Part shown: positions 59,088-64,000 of the stretch, piece by piece
Layout of the letters: each line of letters starts with the position of its first letter
How positions within the stretch are numbered: the first letter of the stretch is position 1
Source of the DNA: Owenweeksia sp963758205
Lineage (GTDB): Bacteria; Bacteroidota; Bacteroidia; Flavobacteriales; Schleiferiaceae
Assembly (NCBI GenBank): GCA_963758205.1
Contig: CAVWUM010000006.1
Span: 310,001-374,000 of the forward strand
DNA: 64,000 nt
Reading direction: 5' to 3'
Notes under the pieces: model-generated
What the model saw: only the letters and a program-made list of their open reading frames with translations
Told to the model about the DNA's origin: nothing
The model's database searches: none
Position numbers and translations under genes: made by a program

Positions 59088-59093
59088 CCGGCT

Positions 59094-60539
59094 ATGTCAC
59101 AAAAACGCCCCTTTTCCAGAAATCAGCGCGTGGAGCTGAAGATTGATGATATGGCCTTTGAAGGCAAGGGAATTAGCCGTGTAGAAACCGAAGGTGGAAA
59201 ATACGTGGTATTTACGCCCAACACCATACCCGGCCAACTTGTACAGGCTAAAATCATAAAGCTCAAAAACAGTTATGCCGAGGCCAAGTTGCTGAAGGTG
59301 CTGGAGCAAAGTCCGCTGGAAGTGGAAATGCCCTACCACCCTATTCCCGGTGCGCCCTACATCACACTGCCGGTAGAAAAGCAGCATGAGTACAAGCGCA
59401 AAACTACCATTGAGCTTTTCCGCAGAATTGGCAAAATTGAAAATGCCGAAGCCCTGCTGGATGAGTTTATGAGCTCGCCTGACGATTTTCACTACCGCAA
59501 TAAAATGGAGTATTCCTTTTCGGCTGTGGGTTATGATCGCAAAACCGATGAGGAATTTGATGGCTTTACCCTGGGCTTTAAAAAGCGCGGACAGTGGCTA
59601 TCGGTAGAGCAGCTTACGCATGACTCCGGCCTGTTTGATGCCGATATGGAGAACGCCCTTCCTGCCATTTCTGACTATTTTACTTCGCGTGGATTTAGTG
59701 CCTGGCATGGGCTTAAGCACAAAGGCTTTTGCCGTTTCCTTACCGTAAAGCGTTCTTTTCTTCAAAACGGTCTGCTCATCAACCTGGTGACCACCTCCAG
59801 TGAGCTGGATCGCTTTGATGCGGCAGACTTCACCAACTTTATGAAAGGTATACTGGGCGAAAGACTCCTCGGCCTTGTACATACCCTGAATGACGATATT
59901 GGCGACCGCCCACTGACCACCGATGGCTCGCAAATCCTGCTGTATGGCAACAAAACGATACAGGAAGAAATCTGCGGACTGAAATTCCGCATTAGCCTGG
60001 AGAGCTTTTTTCAGACCAACCCCGCCAGTGCGGAAAGGCTGTACCAAAAAGCGTTGGACTACGTATTTGAAACCGCTCCAGGCAGCCGCCCCGTGGTGAT
60101 GGACCTCTTTTCGGGTACCGGAACCATTACGCAGCTACTGGCGCAGCGCAGCACTGATAAAGAGATTATTGGCGTGGAGCTGATACCACAGGCCGTGGAA
60201 GATGCCAAACAAACCGCTGCCGAAAACGGGCTGAGCAACCTGAAATTCTATGCCGCTGATGTAGGTAAGTTTTTGCTGGAGCACCCTGAATATACCGACC
60301 AAATAGACACCATAGTGATGGACCCTCCCCGTGCCGGTATTGCGCCCAAAACCCTGCGTAAGTTGATACGCCTTAATGCCAGGCGCATGGTGTATGTATC
60401 GTGTAACCCCGCTACCCAGGCCCGCGATATGGTAACGCTTGCCGAAGCGGGTTATAAACTGAAAAAATATTCATTGGTAGATCAGTTTCCACATACTGCG
60501 CATATTGAAAGTGTAGCGCTGTTTGAAATCGGATTATAA
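59094..60539 (+). CDS. rlmD: 23S rRNA (uracil-C5)-methyltransferase, RlmD/TrmA family
   Basis: 481 residues: N-terminal TRAM domain ('DDMAFEGKGISRVETEGGKY'), then a SAM methyltransferase with 'MDLFSGTGTITQLLAQR', 'VIVMDPPRAGI'-type motif (here IVMDPPRAGIAPK) and catalytic Cys in 'YVSCNPATQARD'. The FeS-cluster cysteine set of E. coli RlmD is not evident in the N-terminal half, so the exact uridine is uncertain. ATG 59094 is chosen; a TTG at 59085 overlaps the -7 box. The region has a higher G+C content than its neighbours. Confidence 0.92.
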   Translation: MSQKRPFSRNQRVELKIDDMAFEGKGISRVETEGGKYVVFTPNTIPGQLVQAKIIKLKNSYAEAKLLKVLEQSPLEVEMPYHPIPGAPYITLPVEKQHEYKRKTTIELFRRIGKIENAEALLDEFMSSPDDFHYRNKMEYSFSAVGYDRKTDEEFDGFTLGFKKRGQWLSVEQLTHDSGLFDADMENALPAISDYFTSRGFSAWHGLKHKGFCRFLTVKRSFLQNGLLINLVTTSSELDRFDAADFTNFMKGILGERLLGLVHTLNDDIGDRPLTTDGSQILLYGNKTIQEEICGLKFRISLESFFQTNPASAERLYQKALDYVFETAPGSRPVVMDLFSGTGTITQLLAQRSTDKEIIGVELIPQAVEDAKQTAAENGLSNLKFYAADVGKFLLEHPEYTDQIDTIVMDPPRAGIAPKTLRKLIRLNARRMVYVSCNPATQARDMVTLAEAGYKLKKYSLVDQFPHTAHIESVALFEIGL

Positions 60540-60554
60540 CGTTTTAGTACTATT

Positions 60555-61355
60555 ATGAAGAAAATACTATTTCTATTTATGGTTGCCACTTTGTGGGCAT
60601 GCGAAAAGGAGGAAAACACTGAAAACATTGAACCTCCGGCAGGAATTTATTTAAAAGCAGTCCACAGCAATAATGGAAGTTCGGTTACATCCTATAACTA
60701 CAATGCAAGCGGTGAGTTAATAAATACGGAGCAATCATTCATGAACCAAGTTAGCGGTACTCATCTATTTGCAACCATTGGCAACGAAAAATCGATTACC
60801 TACTTTAATCCGAGCATGGAAATTGAGGGAGCATGGAATATTAAGTATGTAAATAATAGGGTCACGGACATTGTACATTATATAAATTTTGTTTCTATTG
60901 GAGGTGAAATTTGGGACATTAATGAGCATTACGATTATAACATCAATGGTGAAATAAGAAAGATAGAATCGAATGATTTCTTCAGTAGCAGGAGGGAATT
61001 CGAGTATGGCATCAATGGGAACCTCACGAGTATAAAACTGTTCGACAGAGATGGTAATCCAACCGAATCCTACTATCTCCAGTATGATGACAAAAAAAAT
61101 CCCTATTACTTGTTGGATCCTACAGTGATAAGTACATTTTACTATTATTCATTAAGCATAGTCCATTTCTATTTCCTTAGCCCCAATAACGTTACCAGGT
61201 GTATAAGAACTTTGGGCACCGGAGATACAGTGTCTGTAAACTTGCTAACCTATCAATATAATCAGCATGGATATCCGGTATCCAAATTTGAAATGGAGGA
61301 TTCCGTGGCACGTGAAAATGGAATGCGGCATTATGAATATAATATTATTGATTAA
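60555..61355 (+). CDS. YD-repeat-like lipoprotein (tandem copy 1)
   Basis: 266 residues with lipobox 'TLWAC' (Cys ~15). The body holds YD-like units ('YNYNASGELINTEQ', 'EYGINGNLTSIKLFDRDGNP') as in Bacteroidota wall-associated lipoproteins. It is a clear paralogue of the gene at 61598: both share 'GIYLK', the 'YDDKKNP-YLLDP' segment, 'NN-TR' and a final 'HYEYNII'. The function is unknown. It starts 15 bp after rlmD and may be co-transcribed. Confidence 0.85.
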   Translation: MKKILFLFMVATLWACEKEENTENIEPPAGIYLKAVHSNNGSSVTSYNYNASGELINTEQSFMNQVSGTHLFATIGNEKSITYFNPSMEIEGAWNIKYVNNRVTDIVHYINFVSIGGEIWDINEHYDYNINGEIRKIESNDFFSSRREFEYGINGNLTSIKLFDRDGNPTESYYLQYDDKKNPYYLLDPTVISTFYYYSLSIVHFYFLSPNNVTRCIRTLGTGDTVSVNLLTYQYNQHGYPVSKFEMEDSVARENGMRHYEYNIID

Positions 61356-61597
61356 GCCCAGGATGGCCGTTGCCGCACGTTCCCTAATATTTGTTAACAA
61401 TATGGAAAGAATCCATTATCAATTCTAAATACAATATTAGGTTTTGAGTGGCATCGGCTTCGCTGATGGTATTCCGCAGGCTAAAACGGAAGATCAGCAT
61501 ACAATGCTGTTTGAAGCTCACGGAATTATAGTCCTCATATTTAAAATACATAAAGGGCGAAACCTCATACATTTGTTTCCTCGTAACAACTTACATC

Positions 61598-62392
61598 ATG
61601 AAGAAAATCTCAGTGCTGATAATATCGCTGCTTTTGTTTGGGTGCAATAAAGAGCAGAAAGATGAGGGTAAGATTTTACCTAAGGGCATCTATTTGAAAC
61701 GGCTTATTAATAACTCTAGCTCTTACTCAGAGTTTTATTATAACACTTCAGGTCAGTTTGTAAAGAGACAAATGTATTGGCAAAATCAGGTTCAATATAC
61801 CTGGCTTTTTGAAAGTATGGCCGACAGGGTTACAGTGGCCTACTTTACTAATGAGGATGATTATAGTGGTTCATATTACGTTCACTTTAAGGATGGAAAG
61901 CTTGCAATGGCTCAAAGAGCTTTATTGGGTGGCACCAAGATACCGGGTTTTATCCATAATGAGTTTTTTTACTACGATAAGAATAAACTAACCCATTCCA
62001 TTATAAAAGGCTCCAAAAGACTTTTTGAGTTTGACTCAGTTGGAAACATAACTCGCATAAAGTACTTTACCCCTTTGGATAATACCCCCTCCCAGGTTCA
62101 TACTATCGAGTATGATAAAAAGAAAAATCCATTTTATCTTTTTGATCCCGCCATTTTGCTGCAACCATTTTATATACCCTACACAAGCCCTACCTTTGAT
62201 TACCTGTTGTATTTATGTCCAAATAACTTTACCCGTATATACAGCACCTACTCCTACACTGATCCAACTGAGCTTGAATGGACTTATAATTACAACAGTT
62301 ATGACTACCCAACAGACAGATTTTTTGCCAAAGCTCCCGCACATGCAGGTCAGCAAGACACGTTGCATTATGAATATCAAATTGTAGAGTAG
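61598..62392 (+). CDS. YD-repeat-like lipoprotein (tandem copy 2)
   Basis: 264 residues with lipobox 'LLFGC' (Cys ~16), a paralogue of the preceding lipoprotein ('GIYLKRL', 'IEYDKKKNPFYLFDP', 'LHYEYQIVE'). The -7 box TACATTTG at 61568-61575 gives it its own promoter. The 242 bp between the copies contains no gene I can support. The function is unknown. Confidence 0.85.
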   Translation: MKKISVLIISLLLFGCNKEQKDEGKILPKGIYLKRLINNSSSYSEFYYNTSGQFVKRQMYWQNQVQYTWLFESMADRVTVAYFTNEDDYSGSYYVHFKDGKLAMAQRALLGGTKIPGFIHNEFFYYDKNKLTHSIIKGSKRLFEFDSVGNITRIKYFTPLDNTPSQVHTIEYDKKKNPFYLFDPAILLQPFYIPYTSPTFDYLLYLCPNNFTRIYSTYSYTDPTELEWTYNYNSYDYPTDRFFAKAPAHAGQQDTLHYEYQIVE

Positions 62393-62437
62393 GCGGAAGG
62401 TAGTGGCACTAATAATGTAGCAGGCATATTGAAATAT

Positions 62438-63763
62438 CTAAATCCGCTCAATAGGATACCTCCCATCCTCCAGCACTTTGCGTAAAATACTTTGCGTAGT
62501 AATGCTGTTGTGTAATTGTCTTAAATAATCCCGCAGATCTTCATGATGATGGATATCAGAAGTATGGGGTACAAAGCCAATACCCGTAAGCTGGCCATCA
62601 TCTACAAGAGCAAAGCCATCCTCATCAGCAGAGCGGCCTTTGGTTTTTATCACAAAGCTTTGGTTGGTATCAAGGTTATCCTTTATCAGTTTATCCACCC
62701 TCTCATTATGGAGGTCCATGCTCACCTCATGCTCAATTTCACTAAAGGGAAAACCGCAATAGGCCGCATCCAGCTCATATTTATTTACCATTTGCATTAC
62801 CCAGGTTTGAGCCTCGTGCAACGTAAAAAACTCCTTTATGTAGCCCATTTGGCGGGTAACCTGGTTTACGGCCAGCATATTTACACCCTTCTGGTTTTGA
62901 TAGCCGTACACTCCGTATTTCTTTTTGGGCTTTTTTTGGGCGCTGTTGTATTTAGGCCAGTAGTGCCTTATCTCGTTATCCTCCAGTAAACTGGCTAACA
63001 GCTCGCTACCGGTTTCTTCATAATCAATATGGTAAATCTCGCGCTTAAAGGCCTGGCTCCTCTTGGTTTCCTTATCAGAGATAAAATGAGAGGCTACCCT
63101 CTTTTTCAGGTTCCTGGCCTTGCCAATGTAAATGGCCTTGCCTGACTGATCTTTAAAATAATACACACCGGGTGCTTCAGGTAGCCGCTTATACTCTATA
63201 CTAGGCAGGTTAGCTGGTAAATTAAACTCTCCTGAATTCTTCTTGATTAAATACTGCCATTGGCCATCTTTATCCTGTTCCAAAAGATTAGCTATTACCC
63301 TGGCCGTTGCAAAAGCATCGCCCCAGGCGCGGTGAGCCGCCTCATTGGTAATGCTGAAATGGGCACATAAATTTTTTAAGGAATAAGACCGCAGCCCCTT
63401 GGCCACCTTACGTGCATAGCGAACGCTACAAAGTCGTTTCGGGTTGTAATCAATACCGCAACTGCCAAAAGCCGCCCGCACAAATGAAAAATCGAAATTT
63501 ACATTGTGGGCTACAAAAATGTGGTCACCTAAAAATTCTCGGATTTCGCTGGCTTTTTCCCTGAAGACAGGTGCCTCGGCTACCATTTCGGGAGTAATGC
63601 CCGTAAGCGTTTGTATGCTCAGGGGTATGGGCTGGTTGGGGTTAAGTAGTGTTGAGTAGCTATCCACCACCTCTGTACCATCAAACAATACAATGGCAAT
63701 TTCCGTCATTCCATGCCCAGAGGCATGTCCACCAGTGGTTTCAACATCAACTATCGCAAACAT
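62438..63763 (-). CDS. DEDDh exonuclease fused to GIY-YIG nuclease domain
   Basis: 441 residues. Residues ~1-165 are a DnaQ-like 3'-5' exonuclease ('FAIVDVETTGGHASGHGMTE', 'FVAHNVNFDFSFVRAAF', final His-x4-Asp in 'HRAWGDAFATA'). Residues ~190-275 are a UvrC-type GIY-YIG domain ('APGVYYFKDQSGKAIYIGKA', 'LLASLLEDNEIRHYWPKYN'). A further ~160 residues have no known domain. The layout is that of the PolC/Cho-like fusion proteins, probably in DNA repair. The terminator at 63793 separates it from the gene upstream. Confidence 0.93.
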   Translation of the reverse strand: MFAIVDVETTGGHASGHGMTEIAIVLFDGTEVVDSYSTLLNPNQPIPLSIQTLTGITPEMVAEAPVFREKASEIREFLGDHIFVAHNVNFDFSFVRAAFGSCGIDYNPKRLCSVRYARKVAKGLRSYSLKNLCAHFSITNEAAHRAWGDAFATARVIANLLEQDKDGQWQYLIKKNSGEFNLPANLPSIEYKRLPEAPGVYYFKDQSGKAIYIGKARNLKKRVASHFISDKETKRSQAFKREIYHIDYEETGSELLASLLEDNEIRHYWPKYNSAQKKPKKKYGVYGYQNQKGVNMLAVNQVTRQMGYIKEFFTLHEAQTWVMQMVNKYELDAAYCGFPFSEIEHEVSMDLHNERVDKLIKDNLDTNQSFVIKTKGRSADEDGFALVDDGQLTGIGFVPHTSDIHHHEDLRDYLRQLHNSITTQSILRKVLEDGRYPIERI

Positions 63764-63792
63764 TCCTATCCTTATACTACACTACAAAAATA

Positions 63793-63820
63793 AAGGCCCG
63801 AAATCAAAATTCCGGGCCTT
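63793..63820 (-). terminator. Terminator of the partial gene at the right edge
   Basis: AAGGCCCG (63793-63800) and CGGGCCTT (63813-63820), 12-base loop that may extend by A-T pairs; T-run on the minus-strand side. It follows the stop at 63851 on the minus strand. Confidence 0.8.
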
Positions 63821-63850
63821 ATAATTCGGGATGAATAAATTTTTCAGCCT

Positions 63851-64000
63851 CTATCGGGAAAGCTTAATTATTTCAGCTTTAATACTCTTCTTTTCCAGTA
63901 TTTCCGTGGTAAACTTCATTGAACCATAAGGCACAAACACTCTTAGATCACCACCTTTCATACTGGCCAGGGTAGACATCAACTTCCATTTGCCAACTAC
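63851..64000 (-). CDS. C-terminal end of an unidentified gene (partial)
   Basis: The last 49 residues of a minus-strand gene that begins beyond the window, ending 'KKSIKAEIIKLSR' before TAG 63853-63851. The fragment ('WKLMSTLASMKGGDLRVFV') is too short for family assignment. It is supported by the open frame to the edge and the terminator at 63793-63820 after its stop. Confidence 0.6.
   Translation of the reverse strand, partial: VVGKWKLMSTLASMKGGDLRVFVPYGSMKFTTEILEKKSIKAEIIKLSR

Noticed and set aside
61383..61440. Inverted repeat CTAATATT / AATATTAG between the two YD-like lipoprotein genes
   Set aside because: Eight A/T-rich pairs 42 bases apart occur easily by chance; no gene or element is linked to it.
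61384..61650. Two open frames of 62 and 68 codons in the gap between the lipoprotein genes
   Set aside because: No promoter fits their starts, one runs into the next gene in another frame, and the sequences look random.

Overview
The window is a stretch of ordinary chromosome from a member of the Bacteroidota, most likely Flavobacteriales. The evidence is as follows: -7 boxes of the TAnnTTTG type with an upstream TTG; three proteins with, or resembling, type IX secretion sorting tails; FecI/FecR-type regulation; many lipoproteins with short LxxC lipoboxes; DUF5723 barrels; a PorE-like OmpA protein; and the gene order mpl-pyrR-pyrB-(STAS-like)-rnz. I see no rRNA, tRNA, CRISPR array, insertion sequence or prophage. 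The genus cannot be named from this sequence.

Layout. 1-1576: FecR anti-sigma factor (runs off the left edge) with its ECF sigma factor. 1722-3741: a sorbosone-dehydrogenase-like lipoprotein and a degenerate nucleotide-sugar dehydrogenase. 3742-4168: a 427 bp gap holding a 16 bp-stem terminator and a possible small RNA. 4169-7378: a LytTR response regulator with a PAS/GAF histidine kinase that is split by a frameshift. 7584-12625: a secreted M1 aminopeptidase and an SNF2 helicase gene broken in at least two places. 12671-14429: small genes. 14483-21722: two divergent lipoprotein + DUF5723 barrel modules. 21761-27471: VF530 protein, TPR adenylate cyclase, frameshifted TPR-propeller-OmpA protein and a propeller lipoprotein. 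27471-36254: S1/P1 nuclease, an AraC-type regulator with a kinase-like ATPase domain, two TPR histidine kinases, AlbA/Schlafen-type and zinc-ribbon proteins, DUF1499. 36362-40012: C1 peptidase, a 29-residue leader ORF with an apparent transcription attenuator upstream of a small gene, and a LuxR-DUF4199-DUF1684 operon. 40016-45560: cyclophilin, LON-domain protein, OxyR, CoA pyrophosphatase, acyltransferase, two MbnP-like lipoproteins. 45595-50545: mpl, pyrR, pyrB, STAS-like, a sorting-tail protein, rnz. 50599-64000: housekeeping genes (recQ, fmt, HU, prmC, rocD, rlmD), two tandem lipoproteins, an exonuclease/GIY-YIG fusion and a partial gene.

How the parts work together. The region is rich in signal transduction: sigma/anti-sigma, HK-LytTR, TPR-HKs, a TPR cyclase, AraC-, LuxR- and OxyR-type regulators. 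Envelope proteins are also abundant. The most novel-looking item is the attenuator at 38066-38282. There, codons 22-26 of a tiny ORF can base-pair over 12 bp with the 5' arm of a downstream intrinsic terminator. Second is the inverted pair of lipoprotein/DUF5723 modules sharing a 172 bp intergenic region. Three genes between 6.6 and 25.8 kb each carry an apparent 1-base insertion. These may be real decay or residual assembly errors, and the reads would decide.
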